Assembly: GCF_000282615.1 (NCBI RefSeq)
Contig: NZ_AKIY01000073.1
Location: forward strand, 1 to 36,231
Source: Bradyrhizobium sp. YR681
GTDB lineage: Bacteria; Pseudomonadota; Alphaproteobacteria; Rhizobiales; Xanthobacteraceae
Direction of reading: 5' to 3'
DNA: 36,231 bases
Every line of letters starts with the position of its first letter. Position 1 is the first letter of the stretch. Shown here piece by piece: positions 7,788 to 16,575 of this stretch. The position numbers and the translations under genes were made by a program. The notes below the pieces were generated by a model. That model searched no databases and was not told the origin of the DNA. It saw nothing but the letters and a program-made list of their open reading frames with translations.

Positions 7788-7865
7788 CGATGTGAACAGC
7801 GCGCATTGGCTTGCAGCCCGCGCTGGCGTGCATATCGGGAGGGACGCCTTCTCGATTGGAAAACG

Positions 7866-9254
7866 ATGGCCCGGACCGAACTCCATACGCAGCCGCTGAG
7901 CTGTTGGCGCGACCTGCTGCCGGCGGCGGTGCTTGGGATGGCGGCCTTCCTGACGCAATTCGACGTGACGGCGGTCGTCGTCGCCATGCCGGCCATGGCG
8001 GCCGAACTCGGTTTCGGCGTTGCCGCCTATGCCTGGGTCATGGATGCCTACAGCCTGGCCTTTACAGCGGGACTGCTGGCCGCCGGTGCGCTGGCCGACA
8101 GGTATGGACGGCGACGTGCCCTGCTCGGCGGCAACGTCGTGTTCCTGGTGGGCTCGATCGCCTGCGGCTTCGCGGCGGGAGGCCCGGGGCTGTGGGCAGC
8201 TCGTGCAGTTCAGGGCCTCGGTGCAGCGTTCGTCATTACCGGAGGCATCGCGCTGCTCGCGAGCACCTATACAAGGCCCGACGAGCGCGCCCGCGCATTC
8301 GCGCTGATGGGGGTGATCTCGGGTACGGCCATGGCGCTCGGGCCGACGCTCGGAGGGCTCGTCTCGACCTGGATCGGATGGCGCTGGATTTTCCTGGCCA
8401 ATATCCCGCTTTGCCTGCTCGCCATTCTCGCCGTCCCGCGGCTGGTCGCGGAATCGCGCGGTCCTGCCGACCGTCCGCTGGATTGGAGCGGCGTCATTCT
8501 CCTCACGTTTGCTCTGGGTCTGGCGATCGAGAGCCTGTTGACGGGGCGGGCGGCACCGGTGCGGGTTGCGGTCGGTCTCGGGGCAAGTGGGTGCCTGCTC
8601 GCCATCTTCGCGATGCAGCAGCGGCGCCGACCTGCGCCGATGTTCGACCCGGCTGTATTTGGCCGGCCGGTCATGATCGGAATTTCGTCGTTGCTGATTG
8701 CCGTCTCCATCGGATACTGGGCCGTCCTCGTCTACCTGCCGCCGTTCCTGGGTGCAGCGTTTGGCTGGACAGACTCATCGGTCGGCTTCGCACTTCTCTT
8801 CGCGACGTTGCCGATGCTTCTGCTGCCGCCCTATGGTGCCCGTTTGGTGAAGCACTGGGGCTGGCGCGGTCTGTTCGCGACCGCGATGCTGGTGCTGCTG
8901 GCAGGTAATCTCACCTTGGCGCTGGTCGCGAGTGGCTGGCTCCCGAATATCGGAGCAGTTCTCGCCGCGGCGGCGACCGGGATGCTGTTGATAGGACTTG
9001 GCGCCGTGCTTGCGCATCCGCAACTGTCGGGTGCCGTCGTCGCGTTGGTGCCGCCGGACCAGACCGGCATGGCCTCGGCAGTGACCGTGGTCATGCGCCA
9101 GGGCGGCTTCGCCCTGGGCATCGCGGTGCTCGGTGCGACGCTGCCGCATGACACCACGGCTGCCAGCTACGCATGGCCGTGGCTCCTTGCTGCTCTCGCG
9201 TCCGCAGGCGGGCTGGTCGCGGCCTCGATGTTGCTGCCGCACCACCAGCCCTAG
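7866..9254 (+). CDS. MFS drug-resistance-type exporter (DHA2/EmrB-like)
   Basis: ATG 7866 gives 462 aa beginning ARTELHTQ. An upstream in-frame ATG at 7806 would add 20 poorly conserved residues. The first transmembrane segments contain FDVTAVVVAMPAMAAELG and AYAWVMDAYSLAFTAGLLAAGALADRYGRRRALL (MFS motif A, DRYGRR). Motif C-like GTAMALGPTLGGL, GWRWIFLANIPL and the later TGMASAVTVVMRQGGFALG are classic for the 14-helix EmrB/QacA group. The predicted role is proton-driven export of a small hydrophobic compound across the inner membrane. No membrane-fusion partner is adjacent, and the divergent LysR gene probably regulates it. It ends 27 bp before the convergent BVMO-esterase gene. Confidence 0.9.
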   Translation: MARTELHTQPLSCWRDLLPAAVLGMAAFLTQFDVTAVVVAMPAMAAELGFGVAAYAWVMDAYSLAFTAGLLAAGALADRYGRRRALLGGNVVFLVGSIACGFAAGGPGLWAARAVQGLGAAFVITGGIALLASTYTRPDERARAFALMGVISGTAMALGPTLGGLVSTWIGWRWIFLANIPLCLLAILAVPRLVAESRGPADRPLDWSGVILLTFALGLAIESLLTGRAAPVRVAVGLGASGCLLAIFAMQQRRRPAPMFDPAVFGRPVMIGISSLLIAVSIGYWAVLVYLPPFLGAAFGWTDSSVGFALLFATLPMLLLPPYGARLVKHWGWRGLFATAMLVLLAGNLTLALVASGWLPNIGAVLAAAATGMLLIGLGAVLAHPQLSGAVVALVPPDQTGMASAVTVVMRQGGFALGIAVLGATLPHDTTAASYAWPWLLAALASAGGLVAASMLLPHHQP

Positions 9255-9281
9255 CCGCGGATCCCGGCCGCCTCGTCGCAA

Positions 9282-11969
9282 TCAGCTCGCGGCTGCCGCG
9301 ATTCTGTGTCCTGGGCTGGTGTGCCCCTGGTTGTGCTCATCGCCGCGGCTGACCTCCGGCGGCAGCCCGGCGAAGCGTCGCAAGGCTTGCGCCATCTGCA
9401 CCCGGCCCGGTGCGCCGGTGATGATCACATCCACCATCGCAAAGGACGAATGGAAATGGCCGCGCGCCTTGAGCTGCTCGACCGGGACGCCCTCGGCCGC
9501 CATCGCCTCGGCGTAGGCGATGCCTTCGTCACGCAGCGGGTCGAACTCGCAGGTGACGACGAAGGCCGGCGGCAGGCCTGCGACCTTGCCGCGGAGCGGC
9601 GAGACGCGCGGATCGGTGCGGTCGGCCGGAGAGCAGTAGAGGTCCCAGAACCAGTACATCAGCGAGCGCGTCAGGAAATTGCCGGTCGCATTGTCGTTGT
9701 AGGACGGGCGCTCGAAGTCGCAGTCGGTGACGGGGCACACCAGGAGCTGGCCCGCAATTTTGGGCCCGCCACGGTCGCGCGCGAGCTGGCAGGTGACGGC
9801 GGCGATGTTGCCGCCGGCGCTCCAGCCGGCCACCAGCACCGGGCCGGGCTTGCCGCCGAGCTCGGCGGCGTGCTCGGCGATCCAGCGCGTCGCCGCATAG
9901 CCGTCTTCCGCCGCGGTCGGGAAGCGATGCTCCGGTGCGTGGCGATAGCCGACGCTGACGAACATCATGCCGGTCCGCCGGACCATGTCGCGGCAGAACG
10001 GCTCGTCCGACTGCTCGTCGCCGAGCACCCAGCCGCCGCCGTGGAAATAGACCACGACCGGATGCGGCCCTGACGTTGCCGGCTTGTAGACCCGGTAGGG
10101 CAGCGGGCCGTCGGTGCCGGGCAGCGTGCCGTCGACGATGTCGCCGATCGGCCGTCCCGCGGGCCGGCCCTTGTTGAACTCGTTGACGAAGGCGCAGGCG
10201 CCCTGCGCGCCCATCGACTCGATCGGCGGCAGATTCAGCGACGCGAGCAGGTTCAGCACCAGCCGCACGTCCGGCTGCAGCCGCACCACCTCGCCGTCAT
10301 TGCATTGCGCGGCGCCGCCAGGGCCGGTCAGCCTGAAGCCGAGCATGCCGCGGTTCGTCACCTCGTCGCAGATGCTGCGATAGGGGCCGACGCCGCCGGT
10401 ATAGGGCATCAGGCCCTGCACCTTGCCGGGCACGTTGGCGCCCGTGTACCAGGTGTTGGCGAGCCGGTGCAGCGTCACCATCGAGCAATCGGCCATGTGC
10501 CTGTTCCAGCCGGCCTGCGCCGTCTCGGTCGGCTCCATCGTGGTGAAGCCGGCGTCGCGCAAGGCGGCGAGGCGGTCGACGACCCAGTCGACATGCTGCT
10601 CGATCGACACCGCCATGTTCGACAGCACCGACGGGCTGCCGGGCCCGGTGATCATGAAGAAGTTCGGGAAGCCCTCGACCGTCAGCCCGAGATAGCTCTG
10701 CGGCCCCTGGGCCCAGACATCGGTGAGCGACTTGCCGCCGCGCCCGGTGATCGGATGCACGGCGCGGATCGCGCCGGTCATGGCGTCGAAGCCGGTCGCG
10801 AACACGATCACATCCACATCGATACTGCGCCTGGCCGTGGTGATGCTGCCTGCCGTGATTGCCTTGATCGGCTCCTGGCGCAGATTGACCAGCGTGACGT
10901 TGGGGCGGTTGTAGGTGGCGTAGTAGTTGGTATCGAGGCAGGGACGCTTTGCGCCGAACGGATGATCGTCCGGCATGAGCGCCGCGGCGGTTTCGGGGTC
11001 TTTGACGGCGGCGCGGATCTTTTCGCGGATCAGGTCCTGGACGATTCTGTTGCCGTCGACGTCGACGGCCTGGTCGGCCCAGAGCTGCGTCAGGATGTGG
11101 ACGAGGTCGCCGGCCGCCCAGGCGCGCTCGAACCGCTCACGACGCTCGGCATCGCTCAATTGCCAGCTCACGACCGTCTGCTGCGGATAGGGCACGCCGG
11201 CCATCGACTGGCGTGCCTGCTCGCGATAGGCCGCGCGGTCGCTCTCGAAGTAGGTCTTGCGATCCTCCGGCGCCGGACCGTTGCCCGCAGGCAGCGCAAA
11301 ATTCGGCGTGCGCTGGAATACGGTCAGATGCGCGGCCTGTTCGGCGATCAGCGGAATCGACTGGATCGCCGACGATCCCGTGCCGATCACGGCGACGCGC
11401 TTTCCCGCGAGGTCGACGCCCTGATGCGGCCAGCGGCCGGTGAAATAGACCTCGCCCTTGAAATCCTTGACGCCGTCGATCTCCGGCGGCTTGGGCGCGG
11501 AGAGGCAGCCGGTGGCCATGATGTAGTGGCGGCAGGACACCGCCGCGCCATTGTCGGTGGTGAGCTGCCAGCGCTCGGCCGCTTCGTCCCATCGGGCTTC
11601 GGTGACCCTGGTCTTGAAGCGGATGTCGCGCCTGAGATCATAGCGGTCGGCGACGAAGCCGAGATACCGCAGGATCTCCGGCTGGGTCGCGTACTTCTCC
11701 GACCAGGTCCAGGCGTCATCGAGTTCCGGGTCGAAAGTGTAGCTGTAGTCGATGGTCTGGATATCGCAGCGTGCGCCGGGATAGCGGTTCCAGTACCAGG
11801 TGCCGCCGACATCGCCGGCCTCTTCGAGGGCGACAGTCGTGAACCCGGCCTTGCGCAGGCGATGCAGGAGATAAAGACCGGCAAATCCGGCGCCAACCAC
11901 GGCGATGTCGACCTGCTGGGTTCCATGTGCCGTGTCAGAAGCGCGCGCAGCAACCATTGCGTCAGGCAT
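9282..11969 (-). CDS. Baeyer-Villiger monooxygenase fused to HSL-type alpha/beta hydrolase
   Basis: ATG 11969 has GGGAGGA just upstream. The 895-aa protein has two parts. Residues 1-~550 are a class B flavoprotein: FAD Rossmann VVGAGFAG (G26-G31), the extended BVMO signature [15 protein letters not shown], and NADPH Rossmann IGTGSSA (196-201). The BVMO fingerprint FxGxxxHxxxW appears as F170-x-G172...F176...W180, so the usual His is Phe. Residues ~575-885 are a hormone-sensitive-lipase-family esterase: HGGGW (643-647), nucleophile elbow GWSAGG with Ser717, acid in FDPLRDEG (Asp810) and His840 in GHFHSSF. Oxidation of a ketone to an ester or lactone followed by hydrolysis is the plausible combined reaction. 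The substrate is unknown. The gene is single, convergent with the MFS gene. Confidence 0.9.
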   Translation of the reverse strand: MPDAMVAARASDTAHGTQQVDIAVVGAGFAGLYLLHRLRKAGFTTVALEEAGDVGGTWYWNRYPGARCDIQTIDYSYTFDPELDDAWTWSEKYATQPEILRYLGFVADRYDLRRDIRFKTRVTEARWDEAAERWQLTTDNGAAVSCRHYIMATGCLSAPKPPEIDGVKDFKGEVYFTGRWPHQGVDLAGKRVAVIGTGSSAIQSIPLIAEQAAHLTVFQRTPNFALPAGNGPAPEDRKTYFESDRAAYREQARQSMAGVPYPQQTVVSWQLSDAERRERFERAWAAGDLVHILTQLWADQAVDVDGNRIVQDLIREKIRAAVKDPETAAALMPDDHPFGAKRPCLDTNYYATYNRPNVTLVNLRQEPIKAITAGSITTARRSIDVDVIVFATGFDAMTGAIRAVHPITGRGGKSLTDVWAQGPQSYLGLTVEGFPNFFMITGPGSPSVLSNMAVSIEQHVDWVVDRLAALRDAGFTTMEPTETAQAGWNRHMADCSMVTLHRLANTWYTGANVPGKVQGLMPYTGGVGPYRSICDEVTNRGMLGFRLTGPGGAAQCNDGEVVRLQPDVRLVLNLLASLNLPPIESMGAQGACAFVNEFNKGRPAGRPIGDIVDGTLPGTDGPLPYRVYKPATSGPHPVVVYFHGGGWVLGDEQSDEPFCRDMVRRTGMMFVSVGYRHAPEHRFPTAAEDGYAATRWIAEHAAELGGKPGPVLVAGWSAGGNIAAVTCQLARDRGGPKIAGQLLVCPVTDCDFERPSYNDNATGNFLTRSLMYWFWDLYCSPADRTDPRVSPLRGKVAGLPPAFVVTCEFDPLRDEGIAYAEAMAAEGVPVEQLKARGHFHSSFAMVDVIITGAPGRVQMAQALRRFAGLPPEVSRGDEHNQGHTSPGHRIAAAAS

Positions 11970-12194
11970 GCATTCCTCCCGTGCTTTTGTTTTGCCGGCA
12001 GGCTATCGCCGCAGGCTCGGCTTGTCATCAGAGCAAGTGCAATCTTCGGTAGTCGTTTGCGGCATCACCGTGGCAGCGCGAAGGTCGCTTCGATGCACGC
12101 ATCGCGATGCACAATGGCCGTGCTTGCCCGGGCTAATCATGCCCGATCCGTCTGTGTATGCTTGCGGTTACTAGCCACGCGTGCCCAGGGCGTC

Positions 12195-12404
12195 ATGACA
12201 GAGTTGAGTGAGCGGACCAAAGCGAACATGGACGTCGTCCTGGAGGAGACGTGTCGCCAATTGCCGCATGGTGGCGATCACGACAGCCGCAGGTTCATCG
12301 CCGAGCGCCTGATCGAAGCGGCGCGCGCGGGACACTCCACGCTTGGCGAGCTCGGCATCATCGCGCGCCGTGCGCTGGCGGAGATCATCGCCAAGGGCGA
12401 TTAG
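12195..12404 (+). CDS. Small conserved-looking hypothetical protein (69 aa)
   Basis: ATG 12195 opens MTELSERTKANMDVVLEETC, continuing with LPHGGDHDSRRFIAERLIEAA and ending in LGELGIIARRALAEIIAKGD. It is a charged, helix-rich, soluble protein. Similar short proteins are, to my recollection, frequent in Bradyrhizobium without assigned function. The larger frame that contains it upstream is antisense to the BVMO gene and not real. The 225 bp upstream of the start (11970-12194) hold no obvious promoter, only a small inverted repeat (CGGGC-N7-GCCCG) at 12129-12145. Confidence 0.7.
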   Translation: MTELSERTKANMDVVLEETCRQLPHGGDHDSRRFIAERLIEAARAGHSTLGELGIIARRALAEIIAKGD

Positions 12405-12483
12405 AGGACTGCAAGGCTTGCTTCGCTCGCGGTCGCAGACATAACCTCACAGGGAACCTGTTCGCGCATCGAGATCCCCGAAG

Positions 12484-13944
12484 ATGCGATCCCTGCTTGC
12501 GCCCATTGCGGCCTCCGCATTCCTTTGTCTCGCCGGCCCGGCCACCGCCCAGCCGGTCGGGCAGTTTCCGTTTGCTCTGACGCGCGAAGGCCAGATGCTC
12601 GGCGCCGTCGAAGGCGAGGTGGCCTTCTTCAAGGGGCTCGCTTACGCAGCCCCGCCGGTCGGCCCGCTGCGCTGGCGGCCGCCGCAGCCGACCGTGGAAA
12701 GCCCGGAGATGCGGACCGCCTATGACTATGGCGCGCCCTGTCTCCAGCCGTCGCTGGCGGACGCGAACGAGGATTGCCTCACGCTCAACGTATTCCGCCC
12801 CTTCGGCGTCGACGGTCCGCTGCCGGTGATGGTGTTCCTCCACGATGGCGCCTTCATCCGCGGCACCGCGAACGATCCGCTGTTCGACGGCGCCAAGCTC
12901 GCCCAGGCCGGCCTCATCGTCGTGACCGTGAATTATCGCCTCGGCGCGCCCGGCTGGCTCACCCATCCCGCACTGTCGGAGAACGGCTCCGGAAATTACG
13001 GATTGATGGACCAGATCGCGGCACTGCATTGGGTCCACGACAACATCGCGGCGTTCGGCGGCGATCCGCGCAGCGTCACCCTGTTCGGCAGCGGCGCGGG
13101 GGCGACGTCGATTGCGCTGTTGATGCTGTGCGAGCAGGCGCGTGATCTGTTTCAGAAGGCCATCCTGCAATCGCCGCCCGGCCGCGCGCGCTTGCACTCC
13201 CGGCAGGAGGCGGAGGCCGCAAGCCTGCAATTTGCAGACGAGCTCGGCCGCCTTGCGGATTTGCGCGCTGCCGAGCCTCGACGTCTGCTGGCCGCCGAAA
13301 CCAAGCTGCTCGCGAAATCGGCGCACGGCTTCGCGCCGGCGATCGACGGCGTTCTGGTGACGGAAGATATCGCCGCGGGCTTTGCGGCCGGACATCAAAG
13401 CCGGATTCCGCTGATCATCGGCTCCAACGACGACGAGACGGATTTCGACAGCGAGCCCGACGTCGAGGCGGCGCTTGCATCCTCCGGCACCACCATCGAT
13501 GAATTGCGCAGGCTCTATCCCGACCTCGCCAGATCCTCGGACCTTGCGGCAAGGTTTTACACCGACAAGGTGTTCTCCGAACCGGTGCGGCTGCTCGCGC
13601 GCCTGCATGCCGCAACCGGCGCGCCTGTGTTCCGCTATCGCTTCGCCTATGTGCCGGAGGCCAGGCGCGCGAATCCGGAAGGCGGTCACGGGCGGGCATT
13701 GCAGTTCATCTTCGGCGCGGAGGGCGTCCCCGGCGCCGGCATCCTGTCACGGCGCGATCGTGAGGTCGCAAGCCGCATGCGCAGCTACTGGACCAACTTC
13801 GCCCGGAGCGGCGATCCCAATGGCCCCGACCTGCCGCACTGGGACGCGGCCGCGGGCAGCGATCGGCTGCTGCTGATGACGAACGATCGCATCGCGAGCG
13901 GCGACGATCCCCTCGCGAGGCATCTCGACCGGCTCGCGCGCTAG
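12484..13944 (+). CDS. Type-B carboxylesterase-like secreted protein lacking the catalytic serine
   Basis: A 486-aa protein with a clear Sec signal peptide (MRSLLAPIAASAFLCLAGPATA, cut before QPV). It has the family landmarks FFKGLAYAAPPVGPLRWRPP, NEDCLTLNVF, VNYRLGAPGWL, GNYGLMDQIAAL.WVHDNIAAFGGDP and the acid motif SNDDETDF. The His region GGHGRALQFIFG is also present. However, the nucleophile elbow, normally FGESAG, reads FGSGAG, with Gly204 where the serine should be. The oxyanion motif HGG(G/A) reads HDGA (H120). The frame is intact and shows normal codon use. It is therefore most likely a catalytically dead esterase homologue in the periplasm, perhaps a binding protein. It is not a frameshifted pseudogene. 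Confidence 0.88.
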   Translation: MRSLLAPIAASAFLCLAGPATAQPVGQFPFALTREGQMLGAVEGEVAFFKGLAYAAPPVGPLRWRPPQPTVESPEMRTAYDYGAPCLQPSLADANEDCLTLNVFRPFGVDGPLPVMVFLHDGAFIRGTANDPLFDGAKLAQAGLIVVTVNYRLGAPGWLTHPALSENGSGNYGLMDQIAALHWVHDNIAAFGGDPRSVTLFGSGAGATSIALLMLCEQARDLFQKAILQSPPGRARLHSRQEAEAASLQFADELGRLADLRAAEPRRLLAAETKLLAKSAHGFAPAIDGVLVTEDIAAGFAAGHQSRIPLIIGSNDDETDFDSEPDVEAALASSGTTIDELRRLYPDLARSSDLAARFYTDKVFSEPVRLLARLHAATGAPVFRYRFAYVPEARRANPEGGHGRALQFIFGAEGVPGAGILSRRDREVASRMRSYWTNFARSGDPNGPDLPHWDAAAGSDRLLLMTNDRIASGDDPLARHLDRLAR

Positions 13945-13963
13945 CGCGACAATGAAATTGGAT

Positions 13964-14143
13964 CTAGGCCGCGAGCTCGACGCGCGGCGCCGGGCTCAGC
14001 CGGTCTTCTTCCAGATGGTCGATCGCGCCATCCTTCTCGACGGCATAGAACTGCTGGCCTTCCCTGGTCCTGTAGGCGGCGCGAACGACGCCGCGGCGGC
14101 CCTTGTCACTGTTGACGACGTCCCCCAGCGAAAACTTCCTCAT
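13964..14143 (-). CDS. Small basic hypothetical protein (59 aa)
   Basis: ATG 14143 is chosen because GAGGA lies 6 nt upstream; the frame is open further to 14224, but that part overlaps the leader. The product MRKFSLGDVVNSDKGRRGVVRAAYRTREGQ...FYAVEKDGAIDHLEEDRLSP has the short-strand and glycine-turn pattern of small SH3/KOW-like beta-barrels (FxxGDxV...G..GVV). The function is unknown. It is convergent with the esterase-like gene (19 bp apart) and divergent from the dioxygenase gene at 14301. Confidence 0.65.
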   Translation of the reverse strand: MRKFSLGDVVNSDKGRRGVVRAAYRTREGQQFYAVEKDGAIDHLEEDRLSPAPRVELAA

Positions 14144-14300
14144 CTCACGTCCTCGTCTTCTGACCGACTCCTTCGGCCACGGCGGGGATTTTGGAAGGGA
14201 AATCGTTAACGACTTGCTAACCATACCGGTTTGCCTATGCTCCGCCGCCGATTGCGCGGCTGTGCCACGCGCATGTTGTCAACGAGACGAGCCTTCGCCC

Positions 14301-15104
14301 ATGACGCGATTTCCGACCCTGTTCCTCTCCCACGGTGGCGGCCCCTGGCCCTTCATGGAGGACAGGCGGGTGCAATATGCCAGGACCGCCGAGGAATTCG
14401 GCCGGCTGCCGCAGCTTCTCCCCGACAGACCGAAGGCCGTGCTCGTCATATCAGGGCACTGGGAGGCCGAGGCCTTCACCGTGTCGACCTCGGCGCATCC
14501 GCCGATGGTGTACGACTATTACGGCTTCCCCGAGCATACCTATCGCCTCAAATATCCGGCGCCGGGCAGGCCGGAACTCGCCGCGGAGGTGAGGGCACTG
14601 CTCGCGCGCACCGGCGTCGATTGTCGCGAGGACGCCAATCAGGGTTTTGATCACGGCACCTTCGTGCCGCTCGGCCTGATGTATCCGAACGCCGACATGC
14701 CGATCGTGCTGTTGTCGCTGAAATCGAGCTACGATCCGGCCGAGCACATCAAGGTCGGGCAGGCGATCGCATCGCTGCGGGACGAAGGCATCTTGATCGT
14801 CGGCAGCGGGCTCACCTACCACAACATGCGCGGTTTCAACCGGCCGGAGTCGAAGCCGGTCTCCTACGATTTCGAGGCCTATCTGAACGAGGCCATCAGC
14901 AATCCCGATGCGGCGCGCCGCAACGCGATGCTGACCGACTGGGAGAACGCGCCGAGCGCGCGCCTGGCCCATCCCCGCGAGGACCATCTGCTGCCGCTGA
15001 TGGTGGCGTCCGGCGCGGCCGGCAGCGACGTCGGCAAGCGCGTCTTCGTCGACGAGGTCGCGAATGTGGCGATGGCGTCGTATGTGTTCGGCGGCCAGCC
15101 GTGA
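14301..15104 (+). CDS. LigB/DODA-type class III extradiol ring-cleavage dioxygenase
   Basis: ATG 14301 begins MTRFPTLFLSHGGGP, the canonical start of this family; longer in-frame starts overlap the divergent small gene. Its 267 aa carry the metal-site blocks SHGGGPWPFM, VISGHWEAEAFTV, FDHGTFVPLGLMYP, IVGSGLTYHNMRGF and the C-terminal HPREDHLLPL. These match the DODA/YgiD group of LigB-fold dioxygenases, which use Fe or Zn and cleave catechols such as DOPA. The natural substrate cannot be told from sequence. It is a cytosolic single gene. It ends 26 bp before the convergent Crp/Fnr gene. Confidence 0.9.
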   Translation: MTRFPTLFLSHGGGPWPFMEDRRVQYARTAEEFGRLPQLLPDRPKAVLVISGHWEAEAFTVSTSAHPPMVYDYYGFPEHTYRLKYPAPGRPELAAEVRALLARTGVDCREDANQGFDHGTFVPLGLMYPNADMPIVLLSLKSSYDPAEHIKVGQAIASLRDEGILIVGSGLTYHNMRGFNRPESKPVSYDFEAYLNEAISNPDAARRNAMLTDWENAPSARLAHPREDHLLPLMVASGAAGSDVGKRVFVDEVANVAMASYVFGGQP

Positions 15105-15130
15105 AGCGCACGCCTGCGGGCAATCACGGT

Positions 15131-15850
15131 TTACGATAGGATTGCGTCGATCTTTCGCGCCGTATCCGTTCCCAGCAACTGCTCATAGCGAGCCTTGACG
15201 GCAGCGTAACATTCGCACGTGCCCTCCTCGAGCCCCTCGGCATCCAAAATCCGGATCTTGCCGCGCGCGTAGCGGATCAGGCCGGCCGCCTGCAGCGTGC
15301 GTGCGACCACGGTCACGCTCGAGCGCCGAACGCCCAGCATCTGCCCGAGATATTCCTGCGTGAACTGGAGTTGATCGCTGCCGGACAGATCCCGCGCGCG
15401 CAGCAGCCAGCGGCAGAGCCGGGCCTGCACGCTGTGCGAGGCGAAGCACGCTGCGGATTGCTGGGCCTGGGCGTAGACGGCCTGCTCATGCCGCATCAGC
15501 AGCGCCAGCAACCTGGAGCTTTGCAACGCGGCCGCCTTCAGCGCGTCGATGTTGCAGACGACGATGTTTCCGCCCAGTTGAACGATACCGCGACAGAGCG
15601 ACATTCGCCCGTCCAGTGCCGCGGCTGCGCCGACGACGCCGTCGATGCCGACCATCGCGGTTTCGATCATCTCGCCGGTCGAAAGGGTCACGACAAGCGA
15701 GACCACTGCGCCAGCAGGAAAATAGACCGAACGAATTTCCTGATCCGTTTCGAACAGCAGGGAGTGCTGCGCGAAGGCGACGGTCTTCAAATGCGGTTCG
15801 AGGGCTTTGAAATCGGCTTCGGAAAGCTGCCTCAACAAGAGGTTCTTCAT
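15131..15850 (-). CDS. Crp/Fnr-family transcriptional regulator
   Basis: ATG 15850 (GGGAGCG upstream) gives 239 aa. The N-terminal cyclic-nucleotide-binding-like barrel includes EPHLKTVAFAQHSLLFE, SVYFPAGAVVSLVVTLSTGEMIETAMVGIDGVVGAAAALD. The C-terminal winged HTH has FTQEYLGQMLGVRRSSVTVVARTLQAAGLIRYARGKI, with ASHSVQARLCRWLLRARDLSG before it. There is no N-terminal Cys cluster like that of FNR, so it is not an iron-sulfur oxygen sensor of that kind. It ends in CECYAAVKARYEQLLG, a tail shared with its paralogue at 16576-17283. Such proteins are abundant in Bradyrhizobium and mostly uncharacterised. Confidence 0.88.
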   Translation of the reverse strand: MKNLLLRQLSEADFKALEPHLKTVAFAQHSLLFETDQEIRSVYFPAGAVVSLVVTLSTGEMIETAMVGIDGVVGAAAALDGRMSLCRGIVQLGGNIVVCNIDALKAAALQSSRLLALLMRHEQAVYAQAQQSAACFASHSVQARLCRWLLRARDLSGSDQLQFTQEYLGQMLGVRRSSVTVVARTLQAAGLIRYARGKIRILDAEGLEEGTCECYAAVKARYEQLLGTDTARKIDAILS

Positions 15851-15969
15851 GGTCGCTCCCTGGGACAGGCGGGAGCGCAGAGAACTCTCAGCTATCGGTG
15901 CCTCATGCGGATATCCGATAATGGAACGACCGTAAGAGCTGTACCGCACATAGCGAGTCTTTTTTTCAC

Positions 15970-15988
15970 TATGTCAGGTTTTGACATA
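15970..15988. promoter_or_regulatory. Inverted repeat in front of the Crp/Fnr gene, possible autoregulatory site
   Basis: Perfect arms TATGTCA and TGACATA around GGTTT, 120 bp upstream of the start at 15850. On the minus strand CTGACA is followed 17 nt later by GCTATG, a fair -35/-10 pair, so the repeat would overlap the -35 box. The half-site resembles that of the repeat at 16349-16370. Confidence 0.45.
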
Positions 15989-16020
15989 AGAATCGTCGGA
16001 AATGCCGCTGCCGTGATGCT

Positions 16021-16293
16021 TCAGTAAGGCTCGCTTGTATCTGCGGCGAGGCAAGCCATCGTTGCGACGGTCTCGCAGGTCTCGGCAAGCAGCCGAATGC
16101 GATACAGCGGCTGTCTTGCCGGCCCCAGAAGCTCGATCCGCCATTCGGCATTTTCCTTGAGCCCGCAGCCTCGGGCCAGATCCCCGAACACTTTCGTCGT
16201 TTCGGTCCACGCTGATTCCACGTCCGCGATCTCGGCAAGATACTCGATCGTGCCGCCGTCGCAGTTGGTGATCCGGAAGTAGTGGTTGGGCAT
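16021..16293 (-). CDS. DUF6894-like small protein
   Basis: ATG 16293 gives 90 aa beginning MPNHYFRITNCDGGTIEYLAEIAD, followed by VESAWTETTKVFGDLARGC and a C-terminal WRIELLGPARQPLYRIRLLAE. The opening YF-I---DG pattern, an acidic strand, a helix with regularly spaced Ala, then a final beta hairpin resemble the DUF6894 group, which is common in rhizobia and has no known activity. A longer frame to 16401 lacks a convincing start. It lies between two Crp/Fnr-type genes and on the same strand as the first, 170 bp upstream of it. Confidence 0.65.
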   Translation of the reverse strand: MPNHYFRITNCDGGTIEYLAEIADVESAWTETTKVFGDLARGCGLKENAEWRIELLGPARQPLYRIRLLAETCETVATMACLAADTSEPY

Positions 16294-16348
16294 GATGCGC
16301 TCCGAGCGGTCGCGAGGGATATCGCTTAGTCCAACCGGGCCCGCCGAA

Positions 16349-16370
16349 TTATGTCCGGTAACGCACATAA
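16349..16370. promoter_or_regulatory. Inverted repeat in the divergent region between DUF6894-like and Crp/Fnr genes
   Basis: Arms TTATGT and ACATAA are perfect with a 10-nt spacer. The sequence TATGTC-n-GGT...ACATAA is shared with the site at 15970-15988, one base longer in spacing. It is 56 bp upstream of the DUF6894-like start and ~205 bp upstream of the plus-strand Crp/Fnr gene. Confidence 0.4.
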
Positions 16371-16575
16371 CGACCTTGGGCGCGTGCGAAGGTAAAAGCA
16401 AGGCAAATCAGCGGAAAGTTCCCGCAATAGTTGAGAGGGGGGCATCGCGCCGTCGGCAGAAATAGCGAAGCATCGGCCCGTTACCGTGCTTATGCGGGTA
16501 TTCCAGCCGGTTTCGCTCGATTTGTCGTCGCGCTATGGTTGTGGTTGTTGCTCTAAGAATTTTCCGAAGAATGAG

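Noticed and set aside
10305..12404. 699-aa plus-strand open frame opposite the BVMO-esterase gene
   Set aside because: It is an antisense shadow of a high-GC gene; only its last 69 codons (12195-12404), beyond the BVMO start, look like a real protein.
12195..12404. Antitoxin or toxin-antitoxin candidate for the 69-aa protein
   Set aside because: No partner gene of suitable size is adjacent and no antitoxin fold motif is visible.
16486..16575. Cys-rich N-terminal extension (YGCGCC) of the second Crp/Fnr protein, which could suggest an FNR-like iron-sulfur sensor
   Set aside because: The paralogue lacks it, the ATG at 16576 matches the family start, and the region looks like upstream regulatory DNA.
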